Assembly: GCF_003781945.1 (NCBI RefSeq)
Contig: NZ_RJJW01000006.1
Location: 124,001 to 188,000 of the forward strand
DNA: 64,000 nt
From: Halorubrum sp. CSM-61
Lineage (GTDB): Archaea > Halobacteriota > Halobacteria > Halobacteriales > Haloferacaceae
Direction of reading: 5' to 3'
Numbering within the stretch: the first letter of the stretch is position 1; every line of letters starts with the position of its first letter. The notes under the pieces were generated by a model. The model was not told the origin of the DNA. It did not search any database and saw nothing but the letters and a program-made list of their open reading frames with translations. Both the position numbers and the translations under genes were made by a program. This document shows positions 17,523 through 27,137 of the stretch, piece by piece.

Positions 17523-18632
17523 TCAGTCGTCGCTTTCGGCCGCCGATCCCCCGGTCGAGTCGGCGACCCGTTTCGTCTCGCTGTCCACGCTGATCCCCTC
17601 CCAGTCGTCGTCGGTGTGGAACCCTTCGCGCTCCTTCGCGCCGGGCGCGACGCGGATGAACTCGGCTCTATCGCGGGCGCGCTCGATCGTGTGTCCGCCG
17701 CAGTACGAGAGTCCCGAGCGGATCCCCTGACAGAACTCCCCGGCGACCGTCGCGACCGGTCCCTTGTACGGCGTCAGCGCCTCGACGCCTTCGTCGGCGC
17801 CGACGTTCTCGCCCTTGTCGTCGCGGTCCTCGGCGGCGGCGGTCGTCGCCATCCCGCGCGACCGCTTGTAGCGCGTCCCGTCGACCTCGACGACCGCGCC
17901 GGGCGCCTCCTCCGTGCCGGCGAAGAGGCTCCCGAGCATCACCGTGTCGGCGCCCGCCATCAGCGCCTTCACCGCGTCGCCGGAGGTGCGGATCCCGCCG
18001 TCGGCGCAGACCGTCACGTCCAGGTCCTCGGCCGCGGTCGCGCAGTCGTCGACCGCGGTCAGCTGCGGTACGCCGGCGCCGGCGACCTTCCGCGTGGTGC
18101 AGTGCGAGCCCGGGCCGATTCCGACCTTCACGCAGTCGGCGCCGGCGGCCGCGAGGTCCTCGACGCCCGCGGGGGTGGCCACGTTGCCCGCGACTAGGTC
18201 CGTGTCCGGGAACTCCTCGGCGAGGCGCTCGACCGCCGTGATCGTCCGTTCGAGGTGACCGTGCGCGACGTCGACGACGAGCGCGTCCACGTCGGCCGCG
18301 ACCAGCGCGGCGCTCCGGGACAGGTAGTCCTCGTTGATGCCGACCGCGGCGGCGACCCGCTCGCCGGTCGCGGCCACGTCTTCGACCTGTGTCGCCTGCT
18401 CGTCGACGGTGAGAAAGCGGTGGAGGACCCCGATCCCGCCGGCGCGGGAGAGCTCGATCGCCAGCTCCGCCTCCGTGACGGTGTCCATCGCCGCCGAGAC
18501 GAGCGGTGTCTCCAGCTCGACGCCCGGCGTGAGTTGCGTCGAGAGGTCTACGTCGCTCCGGCTGTCGACCGGCGACCGCTGCGGTACGAGCAGCACGTCC
18601 CCGTAGCTCAGTCCGGTTCGTAGATCGTTCAT
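17523..18632 (-). CDS. IMP dehydrogenase/GMP reductase-family enzyme without CBS domains
   Basis: 369 aa. It begins with the family signature [17 protein letters not shown]. The active-site loop reads [13 protein letters not shown] with the catalytic Cys at residue 178. Further motifs are [12 protein letters not shown]-like ([22 protein letters not shown]) and [14 protein letters not shown]. The two CBS domains of full-length IMPDH (~490 aa) are absent, which matches either GMP reductase or the short GuaB1-type paralogue. The later loop [11 protein letters not shown]...[13 protein letters not shown] is closer to IMPDH than to GMPR. Either way it works in purine nucleotide interconversion in the cytoplasm. 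The exact reaction is undecided. Confidence 0.82.
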   Translation of the reverse strand: MNDLRTGLSYGDVLLVPQRSPVDSRSDVDLSTQLTPGVELETPLVSAAMDTVTEAELAIELSRAGGIGVLHRFLTVDEQATQVEDVAATGERVAAAVGINEDYLSRSAALVAADVDALVVDVAHGHLERTITAVERLAEEFPDTDLVAGNVATPAGVEDLAAAGADCVKVGIGPGSHCTTRKVAGAGVPQLTAVDDCATAAEDLDVTVCADGGIRTSGDAVKALMAGADTVMLGSLFAGTEEAPGAVVEVDGTRYKRSRGMATTAAAEDRDDKGENVGADEGVEALTPYKGPVATVAGEFCQGIRSGLSYCGGHTIERARDRAEFIRVAPGAKEREGFHTDDDWEGISVDSETKRVADSTGGSAAESDD

Positions 18633-18729
18633 ACCCTTACCGAGGGGAGGGACACTAACTGATAAACCCCTCGGCGGCGGGCGGGGACGCGGCCGGAGCG
18701 GTTCCGACGCTCTCGGGGGTACCGGCCGA

Positions 18730-19896
18730 CTAGAACCCCTGCTCCGCCAGCGCGTCCTCCAGCGCCGCGAGGACGTACTCGACGTTCTTCGGGCGGGCGG
18801 ACCGGCCCATACAGCCGATCCGCCAGATGTCGCCCTCGAGGTCGCCGAGCCCGGACGCGATCTCGAGGTCGTACTCCGCGAGGAGGTGGTCGATGACGGC
18901 GCCGTCGTCGATCCCGTCCGGGACCCGCACCGCGTTCAGGCTCGGGAGCCAGTACTCGTCGGGGGCGTTCATCTCCAGTCCCAGGTCCTGTAGCCCCGCC
19001 TTCAGGTCGCCGGCGACCTCGCGGTGTCGCGCCCACCGCGCTTCGATCCCCTCCTCGGCGACGAGGCGGAGCGCCTCGCGGAGCGCGTACACGTTGGTGA
19101 TCGGCGCGGTGTGGTGGTACGCGCGGTCGTCCCCCCAGTACCCCTCCAAAAGCGAGAGGTCGAGGTACCACGAACGAGGCCGTTCGTCGCGGTCGAGCAC
19201 CTTGTCCATCGCGCGGTCGTTGAGCGTGAGCGGGCTCGCGCCGGGCGGACACGAGAGGCACTTCTGCGGCCCGGAGTAGGCGGCGTCGATCCCCCACTCG
19301 TCGACGCGCAGTTCGACGCCCCCCAGCGAGGTGACGGTGTCGGCGATCACGAGCGCGTCGTGGTCGTGTGCGATCTCGGTCAGCTCGGGGACGTTCGGCT
19401 GGAGGACCCCGGTGGAGGTCTCCGCGTGGACGAACCCGAACACGTCCGGCTGGTGTTCGTCGAACGCGCGCTCCACGTCGACCGGGTCGAGGGGCTCGCC
19501 CCACGGAGCCGTTACCTCGACGACCTCGCCGCCGGCGCGCTCGGCCATCGACTTCATCCGCCCGCCGAAGTAGCCGTTCGTCGGGACCAACATCGTGTCG
19601 CCCGGCTCGACGAGGTTACCGATGGCGGCCTCCATCGACGCGGAACCGGTCCCGGACACCGGGATCGTCCACTTGTTGTCGGTCCGGAACGTGTAGCGAA
19701 GCAGCTCCTGTACCTCGTCCATGATCTCCACGAACGAGGGGTCGAGGTGGCCGACCAGCGGCGTGCTCATCGCCTTGAGAACGCGCGGGTGAACGTCGCT
19801 CGGACCGGGGCCCATCAGCGTTCGGTCCGGCGGCGTCAGCTCGCCCACGTCGGGGGCGTCGTCTTCCCGCTTGGTCAGCGCGGATGCGTCACTCAT
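18730..19896 (-). CDS. PLP-dependent aminotransferase, alanine-glyoxylate/serine-pyruvate type
   Basis: 388 aa from ATG 19896. It starts a few residues before LTPPDRTLMGPGPSDVHPRV, the class V signature start of AGAT/SPT enzymes (GPGPS). VSGTGSASMEAAIGNLVEPGD binds the PLP phosphate, and AYSGPQKCLSCPPG contains the Schiff-base lysine. It would transfer an amino group from alanine or serine to glyoxylate or a related oxo-acid, producing glycine or hydroxypyruvate. Family members also include purine-catabolic ureidoglycine aminotransferases. It is monocistronic, with thrS upstream on the same strand. Confidence 0.85.
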   Translation of the reverse strand: MSDASALTKREDDAPDVGELTPPDRTLMGPGPSDVHPRVLKAMSTPLVGHLDPSFVEIMDEVQELLRYTFRTDNKWTIPVSGTGSASMEAAIGNLVEPGDTMLVPTNGYFGGRMKSMAERAGGEVVEVTAPWGEPLDPVDVERAFDEHQPDVFGFVHAETSTGVLQPNVPELTEIAHDHDALVIADTVTSLGGVELRVDEWGIDAAYSGPQKCLSCPPGASPLTLNDRAMDKVLDRDERPRSWYLDLSLLEGYWGDDRAYHHTAPITNVYALREALRLVAEEGIEARWARHREVAGDLKAGLQDLGLEMNAPDEYWLPSLNAVRVPDGIDDGAVIDHLLAEYDLEIASGLGDLEGDIWRIGCMGRSARPKNVEYVLAALEDALAEQGF

Positions 19897-19972
19897 GCGA
19901 GAGTCTATCCAGAGGAAGGGCAAAAGTACGACGAAACGCGAGAGGCGGGGTTGACCGTTCGCCCCCGAGACC

Positions 19973-21922
19973 CTACTCCGCGTCGACGAACTCCGGCTCC
20001 GTCCGCTTCTCGTCGCGCTCGTCGACGAGGTGGTCGACGAAGTCGTCGAGGTCGACGTCGCCGCGCTGGTTCTCGAAGCGGTCGCGGACCGAGACCGTGC
20101 CGGCCTCCTGCTCGTCGTCGCCGACGATCACCATGTACGGGAGGCGGTCGTCGTGGCCGGCGCGGATCTTGCGGCCGACCGTCCAGTCGCGGTCCTCGAC
20201 CTCGACGCGGAAGCCGGCGTCCTCCAGCTCGTTTTTGACGCGGTGCGCGTAGCCGAGCGTCTCGTCGGAGACGGGGAGGATGCGGACCTGCTCGGGCGCG
20301 AGCCACAGCGGGAAGTCGCCGTCGAAGTGCTCGATGAGCACCATGAAGAAGCGCTCGTAGCTCCCGTACAGAGCCCGGTGGATCATCACCGGCTGGTGGT
20401 CCTCGTTGTCCTCGCCCGTGTAGGTCAGATCGAACCGGTCGGGCATGTTGAAGTCGAGCTGGACCGTCGGGCCGTCCCAGACCCGTCCCAGCGCGTCCTC
20501 GAACCCGAAGTCGATCTTCGGGCCGTAGAAGGCGCCGTCGCCGGGCTCGACGTCGTAGTCGTAGCCGCCCGACTCCAGCACGTCGCGGAGCTGTTCCTCC
20601 GCGGACTCCCAGATCTCGTCGCCGCCGACGGACTTGTCGGGGCGGGTCGCCAGCGCGACCTCGACGTCGAGGTCGAGCGTCTCGACGACCTCGAAGATCA
20701 TCTCGATGACGGACTCGATCTCCTGGCGGATCTGGTCCGGTCGGACGAACAGGTGCCCGTCGTCGATGGTGAACGACCAGACGCGCGAGAGCCCGGAGAG
20801 CTCGCCGCGCTGTTCCTTCCGGTACACCTTCCCGTTCTCGAAGTAGCGCTGCGGGAGGTCGCGGTACGACCACGACTGCTGGTCGAAGATCGTCGCGTGG
20901 CCCGGGCAGTTCATCGGCTTGAGCCCGTACTCCTCGTCGTTCACGTCGAGGAGGAACATGTCGTCTTTGTAGTTCTCGTAGTGGCCGGACTGCTTCCACA
21001 GCTCCGTCCGGAACACGTGCGGGGTCTCGACCTCCTCGTAGCCGTGCTCGCGGTTGAGCTCGTTCGCGAAGTCCGACAGCTCCCGGAGCACGGTCTTCCC
21101 CGGCGGGTGGTACAGCGGGAGGCCGGGGCCGGTCACCGTCGGGATCGAGAACAGGTTCATCTCCTGTCCGATCTTCCGGTGGTCGCGCTCCATCGCCTCC
21201 TCGCGCATCTCCAAGTGCTCCTCGAGGTCGGACTCGGAGGCGAACGCCGTCCCGTACACGCGGGTGAGCGTGTCGTTGTCCTCGTCGCCGCGCCAGTAAG
21301 CGGCCGAGACCTCCAAGAGCGTCGCCGCGCCGATCTCGCCGGTCGACTCGACGTGCGGGCCCCGACAGAGGTCGCGCCAGCCGTCCTGCGCGTAGAAGGT
21401 GACCTCCTCGTCGTCGGCCTCCTCCGCTAAGATCTGCAGTTTGTACTCGTTGTCGGCGTAGATCTCCTTGGCCTCCTCGCTCGAGCGGACCTCGCGCTCG
21501 ATGTCGTAGTCGGCCGCGATGATGTCGTCCATCTCGTCTTCGATGGCGTCGAGGTCGTCCTCGTCGAGGTCCACGTCGGTCACGTCGTAGTAGAACCCGT
21601 CGTCGGTCGGGGGGCCGATCGTGAGCGTCGCCTGCGGGTAGAGCCGCTGGAGCGCCTGCGCGAAGACGTGGGCCGCGGAGTGGCGTAGCACCGTGAGGTA
21701 CTCGTCGGACTGGTCCGTGACGATCTCGATCCGCGCGCCGTCGTGGACCGCCGCGTGCTTCTCGACGAGTTCGCCGTCGATCTTCCCCGCGACCGTGTCG
21801 CGACCGAGCCCGGGGCCGATCTCGAAGGCGACGTCCTCGACTGTCGCCCCCGCCGGAACGTCCAGCTCTGATCCGTCCGGAAGGACGACCGTCACGTCGG
21901 CCTGCGCATCGGTCTCGCTCAT
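19973..21922 (-). CDS. thrS: Threonyl-tRNA synthetase, bacterial-type architecture
   Basis: 649 aa from ATG 21922; the open frame upstream antisense to the cysteine-synthase gene is a shadow. Domains in order: an N-terminal TGS domain ([21 protein letters not shown]), an editing domain with [13 protein letters not shown] (HxxxH) and [10 protein letters not shown], and a class II catalytic core with [37 protein letters not shown] and [17 protein letters not shown]. It ends in an anticodon-binding domain ([17 protein letters not shown]). The HSAAHV/CxGPH editing module is the bacterial kind; many other archaea carry a different, DTD-like module. It charges tRNA-Thr and hydrolyses Ser-tRNA-Thr. 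Confidence 0.95.
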   Translation of the reverse strand: MSETDAQADVTVVLPDGSELDVPAGATVEDVAFEIGPGLGRDTVAGKIDGELVEKHAAVHDGARIEIVTDQSDEYLTVLRHSAAHVFAQALQRLYPQATLTIGPPTDDGFYYDVTDVDLDEDDLDAIEDEMDDIIAADYDIEREVRSSEEAKEIYADNEYKLQILAEEADDEEVTFYAQDGWRDLCRGPHVESTGEIGAATLLEVSAAYWRGDEDNDTLTRVYGTAFASESDLEEHLEMREEAMERDHRKIGQEMNLFSIPTVTGPGLPLYHPPGKTVLRELSDFANELNREHGYEEVETPHVFRTELWKQSGHYENYKDDMFLLDVNDEEYGLKPMNCPGHATIFDQQSWSYRDLPQRYFENGKVYRKEQRGELSGLSRVWSFTIDDGHLFVRPDQIRQEIESVIEMIFEVVETLDLDVEVALATRPDKSVGGDEIWESAEEQLRDVLESGGYDYDVEPGDGAFYGPKIDFGFEDALGRVWDGPTVQLDFNMPDRFDLTYTGEDNEDHQPVMIHRALYGSYERFFMVLIEHFDGDFPLWLAPEQVRILPVSDETLGYAHRVKNELEDAGFRVEVEDRDWTVGRKIRAGHDDRLPYMVIVGDDEQEAGTVSVRDRFENQRGDVDLDDFVDHLVDERDEKRTEPEFVDAE

Positions 21923-22060
21923 ATCTCTTCGGAACCGGACGAGGGGCATAAGTTTGTTCGATCCCCGGCACGGTCTCACGCGCGGCGAGGCGGCGTTCGC
22001 GAGGGATCGACCGCACCGATCATGGAAACACGCAAAAGGGCCGGCAACGATTGCGGCAAC

Positions 22061-23041
22061 ATGACGACCCATCGGGAGCCCCTCTCGTCGGTGTTGGAGA
22101 CGATCGGGGAGACGCCGCTCGTCCGGGTGCACGACTCCCCGGACGAGGTGCCGGTGTACGCGAAGCTGGAGTCGTTCAACCCCGGTGCGAGCATCAAGGA
22201 CCGCATCGGGAAGTACATGCTCGAACGCATGCTCGAACGCGGCGACGTGGGTGAAGGCGGCACCGTCGTCGAGCCCACCGCGGGCAACACCGGGATCGGG
22301 CTGGCGGTCGCCGCCAGACAGCTGGGGCTGAACGCGGTGTTCGTCGTCCCCGAGCGGTTCTCGGTGGAGAAACAGCAGCTCATGCGTGCGCTCGGCGCCG
22401 AGGTGGTCAACACCCCGAGCGAGGACGGGATGGGGTTCGCCATCGATCGCGCCCACGAGATCGCCGAGGAGCTCGACGACGCGGTCGTTCCTCAGCAGTT
22501 CTCGAACCCGCTCAACGCCGAGGCGCACTACGCGACCACCGCCCCCGAGATCGGCGACGCGCTCGACGACAGGGTCGGTGCCGTCGTCGCCGGCTGCGGC
22601 ACCGCCGGGACGCTGATGGGGATGGCCCGCTACTTCCGCGAGCGGCATCCCGACACCCACGTCGTCGCCGTCGAGCCCGCCGGTTCCGCGTACCGCGAGT
22701 TCCTCGGCGAGGAGGTCGACCACGAGGAGTACAAGACCGAGGGGATCGGCACCCACGACATCGAGCGGAACGAGCTGTTCGACCCGGAGCTCGTCGACGA
22801 CATTCGGGCTATCCCCGACCGTGAGGTCCACGGGGAGATGGGTCGGCTCGCGGCCGAGGAGGGACAGCTCGTCGCCTCCTCCGCGGCCGCGAACGCGATC
22901 GCGGCCAAGCGGGTCGCTCGCGGGATCCGCGACGGCGAGATCGACGCCCCCTACGAGACGGTCGCCACCGTGTTCGCCGACTCCTCAGAGCGATACCTCT
23001 CGAAGGGCGTGTACCGCTCCTTCGAGGAGTGGGAAGGATAG
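22061..23041 (+). CDS. Cysteine synthase-family PLP enzyme
   Basis: 326 aa from ATG 22061. [20 protein letters not shown] opens the fold. [15 protein letters not shown] carries the PLP lysine, [16 protein letters not shown] is the substrate loop, and [17 protein letters not shown] binds the phosphate. [14 protein letters not shown] and EGIGTHDIE replace the usual GIGxGFVP segment. It is probably O-acetylserine sulfhydrylase (CysK) or a cystathionine beta-synthase-like paralogue, making cysteine from an activated serine. The PLP-binding set is complete. Which sulfur or acyl donor it uses is not decidable. Its start lies ~140 bp from the divergent thrS start. Confidence 0.85.
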   Translation: MTTHREPLSSVLETIGETPLVRVHDSPDEVPVYAKLESFNPGASIKDRIGKYMLERMLERGDVGEGGTVVEPTAGNTGIGLAVAARQLGLNAVFVVPERFSVEKQQLMRALGAEVVNTPSEDGMGFAIDRAHEIAEELDDAVVPQQFSNPLNAEAHYATTAPEIGDALDDRVGAVVAGCGTAGTLMGMARYFRERHPDTHVVAVEPAGSAYREFLGEEVDHEEYKTEGIGTHDIERNELFDPELVDDIRAIPDREVHGEMGRLAAEEGQLVASSAAANAIAAKRVARGIRDGEIDAPYETVATVFADSSERYLSKGVYRSFEEWEG

Positions 23042-23069
23042 GGATCGAGGCGTCGTCTGATTCGCTTCG

Positions 23070-23492
23070 CTACCCGCGAAGCCGCCCGTGTTCGACTTTC
23101 ATACACCGGTCCTGAACGACTTCGATCCCGTCGGCCTCCGCCTCCGCGGCCGCCTCGTCGTGGCTGATCCCCAACTGGAGCCACGCCGCGCCCGCGTCGC
23201 CGCGCTCCGCGTGTCGCTCGCGCACGGCGCCGAGGACCTCCGGCACCTCCCCGCTCGGGCGGAACACGTTCACGAGGTCCACGTCGGCCTCCACCTCGGC
23301 CAGTTCGTCGTACGCCGTCTCGCCGAGCACCTCGTCGGCGAAGGGGTTCACCGGGATCACGTGGTACCCGTGCTGCTGGAGGTACGCCGGCACGTCGTGG
23401 GCGGCCTTCCCGGGCGTCGTCGAGCAGCCGATTACGGCGATCGTGTCGGCGTCGAGCAGTCGATCGAGTCCCTCGTCGTCGGTGATGGGCAT
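23070..23492 (-). CDS. CoA-binding (YccU-like) protein
   Basis: 140 aa from ATG 23492. A single Rossmann-like CoA_binding domain: TIAVIGCSTTPGKAAHDVPAYLQQHGYHVIPVNPFADEVLGE, then VDLVNVFRPSGEVPEVL and AAWLQLGISHDEAAAEAEADGIEVVQDRCMKVEHGRL. This is the stand-alone YccU-type family, homologous to the CoA-binding part of succinyl-CoA synthetase alpha. Role unknown, presumably CoA/acyl-CoA sensing. The stop is 28 bp from the end of the convergent cysteine-synthase gene. Confidence 0.85.
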   Translation of the reverse strand: MPITDDEGLDRLLDADTIAVIGCSTTPGKAAHDVPAYLQQHGYHVIPVNPFADEVLGETAYDELAEVEADVDLVNVFRPSGEVPEVLGAVRERHAERGDAGAAWLQLGISHDEAAAEAEADGIEVVQDRCMKVEHGRLRG

Positions 23493-23592
23493 AGCTGTGT
23501 GTACGCGGTTGCGAGGATTAAAACGCCCGCCGGCGAAGATGTTATCCAGCTGAAACGCACGGCGGCGCGGGCGAATCGGGTCTCCGACCGGC

Positions 23593-24195
23593 TCAGGCAA
23601 GCCGGATCTTCGGCTCGCCGTCCTCGGGAACCGTGATGACGCCGTCGAAGAGCTGTTTGAGGGTGTTCATCGCCTGCTCGTCGTGAGAGGTCGAGTCGAT
23701 GCTGAACAGCCCGAGGCCGTTCACGCTCTGGATCCGACCGGTGAACACGTGGAGAAAGCGGAACACCGTCTGGAGGTCCGAGTACATCAGCAGCGTCGAC
23801 AGCGAGTGGACCATCACGCGGTTCTCCTCGATCCCGCGATCGCTGAACGCCTGCAGGAATTCCGAGAGCTTGATCCCGATGCCCGTCATGTCCACGGGCG
23901 AGGAGGCGTACTTGATCCGATCGGACTCGCGGGCGTCGCTGACGCCCTGCTGGCGGGTGACGCAGTCGACGACCGCCACCGGCTTCCCCTCGTAGGGCGT
24001 CCGCTTCTTGTAATCTCTCAGGACGCGGTCGGCACCGTCCTTCGTGGTGACGACGATCGCGCCGTCACCGTGCTCGGTCCCGGCCGCCAACAGGTCCATC
24101 ATGAGCGACCGCTTGCCCGTGAGCGGCGGCCCGGTGAGAAGGAGGTTCGTCCCGGGTTCGACCTCCTCGTCGAAGTGTGGCCTCAGGTCATACAT
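23593..24195 (-). CDS. RecA/KaiC-superfamily ATPase-like protein (RAD55-like)
   Basis: 200 aa. A P-loop LLLTGPPLTGKRSLM (residues ~18-32) is followed by AIVVTTKDGADRVLRDYKKR and the Walker B-like strand VMVHSLSTLLMYSD. The C-terminus GLFSIDSTSHDEQAMNTLKQLFDGVI matches the haloarchaeal 'HTR-like' or RAD55-type proteins that contain only a shortened ATPase core. Such proteins are often found near signal-transduction genes; a partner is not visible here. Cytoplasmic. Confidence 0.75.
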   Translation of the reverse strand: MYDLRPHFDEEVEPGTNLLLTGPPLTGKRSLMMDLLAAGTEHGDGAIVVTTKDGADRVLRDYKKRTPYEGKPVAVVDCVTRQQGVSDARESDRIKYASSPVDMTGIGIKLSEFLQAFSDRGIEENRVMVHSLSTLLMYSDLQTVFRFLHVFTGRIQSVNGLGLFSIDSTSHDEQAMNTLKQLFDGVITVPEDGEPKIRLA

Positions 24196-24409
24196 GGGCG
24201 TACCTCAGCGACGACGGAACCGACTCGGGCCACTCGTTCGGCGATGACGCCGTACGACCAAGACACATCTACTACGGGAACCATGCCGGGTCCCGATAAT
24301 ATTCTTTTTGATCACATATGACATCGGGATCGCTGACATCGACCCCAGACGGTCCATAGCGATTTCGAATCGCGGGACTTAACATCCTCACCGAAGTAGC
24401 GAGGCGTAC

Positions 24410-24484
24410 GGGCGCTTAGCTCAGTCTGGATAGAGTGCTTGGCTTCGGACCAAGCTGTCGCGGGTTCAAATCCTGCAGCGCCCA
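24410..24484 (+). tRNA. tRNA-Arg (anticodon TCG)
   Basis: 75-nt cloverleaf. Acceptor GGGCGCT (24410-24416) pairs with AGCGCCC (24477-24483), with discriminator A at 24484. Anticodon stem CTTGG/CCAAG encloses loop CTTCGGA with anticodon TCG at 24445-24447. T arm is GCGGGTTCAAATCCTGC. No encoded CCA, no intron. It reads CGA. No 3'-end copy was found downstream, unlike for tRNA-Lys. The ~250 bp after it is moderately AT-rich and empty. Confidence 0.94.
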
Positions 24485-24733
24485 TCCGAAATTAAGCCGG
24501 ATCAGAGTAAAATAAAATCAACTTCTAGAGCCGTCTACGGCTCCCAATTCGGCGGATTCGCGTTTCTCAAAATCGCCGATTTTCTGGCGACCATTTGGTT
24601 CCGAAAAACGGCCCCTCACAGTCGGGCGATTTGCTTCGCAGGCCGGACACGATGTCTCGAAGGAGGTGACTCAGTCCCGATCAAACGCCATATCTAGCTG
24701 CCACGCGTTCGGTGTTCTGAGAGGCGCTTCAGT

Positions 24734-25390
24734 ATGGGATCCGAAGAAACGCGGAACGCCGATCGTCGCCGCCGAGCGCGGAGGTGGAGCGGTGCGGCCG
24801 CTATCGTCGGGACGCTACTCGCGGTCGGCCTTCCGTGGATACAGATCGCCGTCTTCGGAACCCGCCCCTACGTCACGAGCGCCTTCGATGCGGGCTCGCT
24901 CGTCGGCTGGGTACTGATGCTTGCCGGTCTCGGAGGCGTCTCCGCGACGATCGGAGATCGATTCGGCCGACTGGGCCGCGCCAGCGTCGCCGCGACGGCG
25001 GTCGGAATGGCGATCGTTTCCGCGCTGTTGGTTCGCCGGACAGCGCTGTTCGTCGAGGCGGGGTTCCGAGCGGTTCCGGCGACGGGCGAGGATCCGGCGG
25101 GCCTCCTACTTTCGATGGCGACGCTGCTCGGACTGACCCTCACGGTCGCCGGCGCCGGCGGGATCGGGCTTGCCCTCCGCCGAGGTGAAAAACGGGCCTC
25201 CGTCACGTCGTGGCTGCTGCTACTCGCGCCAGCGATTCCGCTCGTTCTGATCGCCGCCGATCTGCTGTTCGGCCTCCCGCTACCGCTTGCACGGCTTCTC
25301 GTCCGGACGAACGCGGTCCTCATCCCGCTCGGTCTGGGATGGCTGGCACTCGGCGTGCGGCTAGTTTCACACACCCGCCCACACGCATAG
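24734..25390 (+). CDS. Multi-pass membrane protein, function unknown
   Basis: 218 aa. A basic N-terminus (RRRRARRW) is followed by about six hydrophobic segments (AAIVGTLLAVGLPWIQIAVF, LVGWVLMLAGLGGVSATIGD, ASVAATAVGMAIVSALLV, LLLSMATLLGLTLTVAGAGG, WLLLLAPAIPLVLIAADLL, VLIPLGLGWLALGVRL). No charged motif or known signature is seen. It looks like a small haloarchaeal integral membrane protein. A tRNA gene lies upstream and a convergent radical SAM gene downstream. Confidence 0.65.
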   Translation: MGSEETRNADRRRRARRWSGAAAIVGTLLAVGLPWIQIAVFGTRPYVTSAFDAGSLVGWVLMLAGLGGVSATIGDRFGRLGRASVAATAVGMAIVSALLVRRTALFVEAGFRAVPATGEDPAGLLLSMATLLGLTLTVAGAGGIGLALRRGEKRASVTSWLLLLAPAIPLVLIAADLLFGLPLPLARLLVRTNAVLIPLGLGWLALGVRLVSHTRPHA

Positions 25391-25454
25391 CGCAGGGTTC
25401 GGTTCGCCACGGTACGCATCGTCGCCCACGCCGTCGACGGTCCCACGCCGCGAC

Positions 25455-26558
25455 TCAGTCCGCGGCGTCGGGCGTGCCGGTCGATGCACCCGCTCCGCCG
25501 GCGAGCGTCGCCGGCAACTCGCCGTCGTATCCCTCCGGCACGTACGGACACAGGGGATCGCTCTCCAGCGGGTCTCCAGTCGTCGCGAACGCCCGCGAGC
25601 GACTTCCGCCGCACACCTGCCGGAACTCGCAGGCGCCGCACTTCCCCTTCAGCCGGTCGGGATCGCGCAGCGACTCGAACAGGTCCGTGTTCCGGTAGAT
25701 GTCGACGATCGACCGCTCGTGGACGTTACCGGCGGACTCCGGGAGGAACCCCGACGGGTACGCCTCGCCGGTGTGGCTCACGAACGCGAACCCGCGGCCG
25801 GCGGTGATCCCGCCGCGCCGCCGGACCGCACCCTTGTTGCCGTCTGACTGGAGCCCGACGCGGCGGTAGAAGGGCGCTTCGGTCGTCTTGACGCCGAACG
25901 GCTCCGACTCGGCGACCCCGTGGAGCCACTCCATCACGGCCTCGGCCCGCTCCGGCGGGATGGGGTCGAGGATCCGTCCCCGACCGACGGGAACGAGGAA
26001 GAACACGCTCCAGAGGACCGCGCCGAGGTCCCGCACCCGGTCGCGGATCGCCGGGAGCTCGTCGACGGTCTCCGCGCAGACGGTCGTGTTGATCTGCAGC
26101 GGCAGACCCGCGTCGGACGCCGCCTCTGCCGCTTCGAGGGTGCTCTCGAAGCTCTCCTCGCCCCGGAATCGGTCGTGGCGCTCGCGCGTCGCGCCATCGA
26201 GACTGAGCGCCATCCGCCGGATCCCGGCGTCGGCGAGATCCTCGACCCGGGCGGGCGTCAGCGACCCCGTCCCGCTGGGGGTGATCGTCATTCGAAGGCC
26301 CTGGTCGTCACCGTGCGCGACCAGCTCCAACAGGTCGTCTCTGGCGAGCGGGTCGCCGCCCGAGAGCACGACGAGCTGTCCGTCCCCGAATTCCGCCGCG
26401 TCGTCGAGGAGCCGTTTCCCCTCCTCGGTCGTCAGCTCGTCCGGGTGACGCGCCGGCTTCGCGTCGGCGCGGCAGTGACGGCAGGCGAGCCCGCACGCCT
26501 GCGTCACCTCCCAGATGAGAACCAGCGGTCGCCGGTCCGTGTCGAGGTCGTCGAACAT
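25455..26558 (-). CDS. Radical SAM/SPASM protein (TIGR04053-like)
   Basis: 367 aa. The N-terminus WEVTQACGLACRHCRADA contains the CxxxCxxC cluster motif (Cys22, 26, 29). VVLSGGDPLARDDL is the GGE-like SAM-binding loop. The C-terminal SPASM part has GKCGACEFRQVCGGSRSRAFATTGDPLESDPLCPY, enough cysteines for auxiliary clusters. The start and spacing resemble the TIGR04053 family and the AhbC/AhbD haem-pathway relatives. A tungsten-cofactor or peptide-maturation role is also possible. It would generate a 5'-deoxyadenosyl radical to modify a peptide or tetrapyrrole. The substrate is not visible from neighbours. Confidence 0.8.
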   Translation of the reverse strand: MFDDLDTDRRPLVLIWEVTQACGLACRHCRADAKPARHPDELTTEEGKRLLDDAAEFGDGQLVVLSGGDPLARDDLLELVAHGDDQGLRMTITPSGTGSLTPARVEDLADAGIRRMALSLDGATRERHDRFRGEESFESTLEAAEAASDAGLPLQINTTVCAETVDELPAIRDRVRDLGAVLWSVFFLVPVGRGRILDPIPPERAEAVMEWLHGVAESEPFGVKTTEAPFYRRVGLQSDGNKGAVRRRGGITAGRGFAFVSHTGEAYPSGFLPESAGNVHERSIVDIYRNTDLFESLRDPDRLKGKCGACEFRQVCGGSRSRAFATTGDPLESDPLCPYVPEGYDGELPATLAGGAGASTGTPDAAD

Positions 26559-26684
26559 CAGCTTACTCGGAGTTTTCGCCCTATCCGTTTGGGTCCGATC
26601 CCGAACGTGTTCACGCGCGGCGGGCTACATTCGTGGCGCCCCGATAGGCCCCGGTTTGATACCGTCACCCGTCGAAGGCGACGT

Positions 26685-27113
26685 ATGACCGACGACGTGC
26701 TCGTCGCGATGGACGACTCGCCGCTGAGCCGCGAGGCGCTCGCGTTCGCCTTCGAAACGTTCCCGGACGCGCAGATCACCGTCGTCCACGTCGCCTACCC
26801 CGACTTCGACATGCTCCCTGAGGACACGGAGGAGGTCTTTCAAGCGCCGATCGACGAACTCGACGACGTGGGCGATGAGACGGCCACGTCGGTGTTCGAC
26901 GCCGTTCGCGAGGTCGCCGGCGATCGCGACGTGGCGGTCACCTTCCTCACGGGCGAGGCGGAGCGCCGGATCGCCGAGTACGTCGAAGCGGAAGGCTTCG
27001 ATCACGTCGTGCTCGGAACGCACGGTCGCTCGGGGCTCTCACGGGCCCTCATCGGAAGCGTCGCCGAGGCAGTCACCCGAGAGACCACGGTTCCGACGAC
27101 GCTGGTGAAATAA
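26685..27113 (+). CDS. Universal stress protein (UspA family)
   Basis: 142 aa from ATG 26685. It begins DDVLVAMDDSPLSREALAFAF and ends with the ATP-binding motif GTHGRSGLSRALIGSVAEAV (G-2x-G-9x-G-S), so it should bind ATP. Cytoplasmic. Usp proteins are widespread in haloarchaea and are linked to stress and transporter regulation. It is a single gene here, 24 bp from the convergent PAP2 gene. Confidence 0.9.
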   Translation: MTDDVLVAMDDSPLSREALAFAFETFPDAQITVVHVAYPDFDMLPEDTEEVFQAPIDELDDVGDETATSVFDAVREVAGDRDVAVTFLTGEAERRIAEYVEAEGFDHVVLGTHGRSGLSRALIGSVAEAVTRETTVPTTLVK

Positions 27114-27137
27114 GCGACTCGGGTGACATCGACGTGA

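Noticed and set aside
21922-22831. N-terminal extension of thrS to 22831
   Set aside because: The extra 303 codons are antisense to the cysteine-synthase-family gene and have no domain. The normal TGS domain starts at the ATG at 21922.
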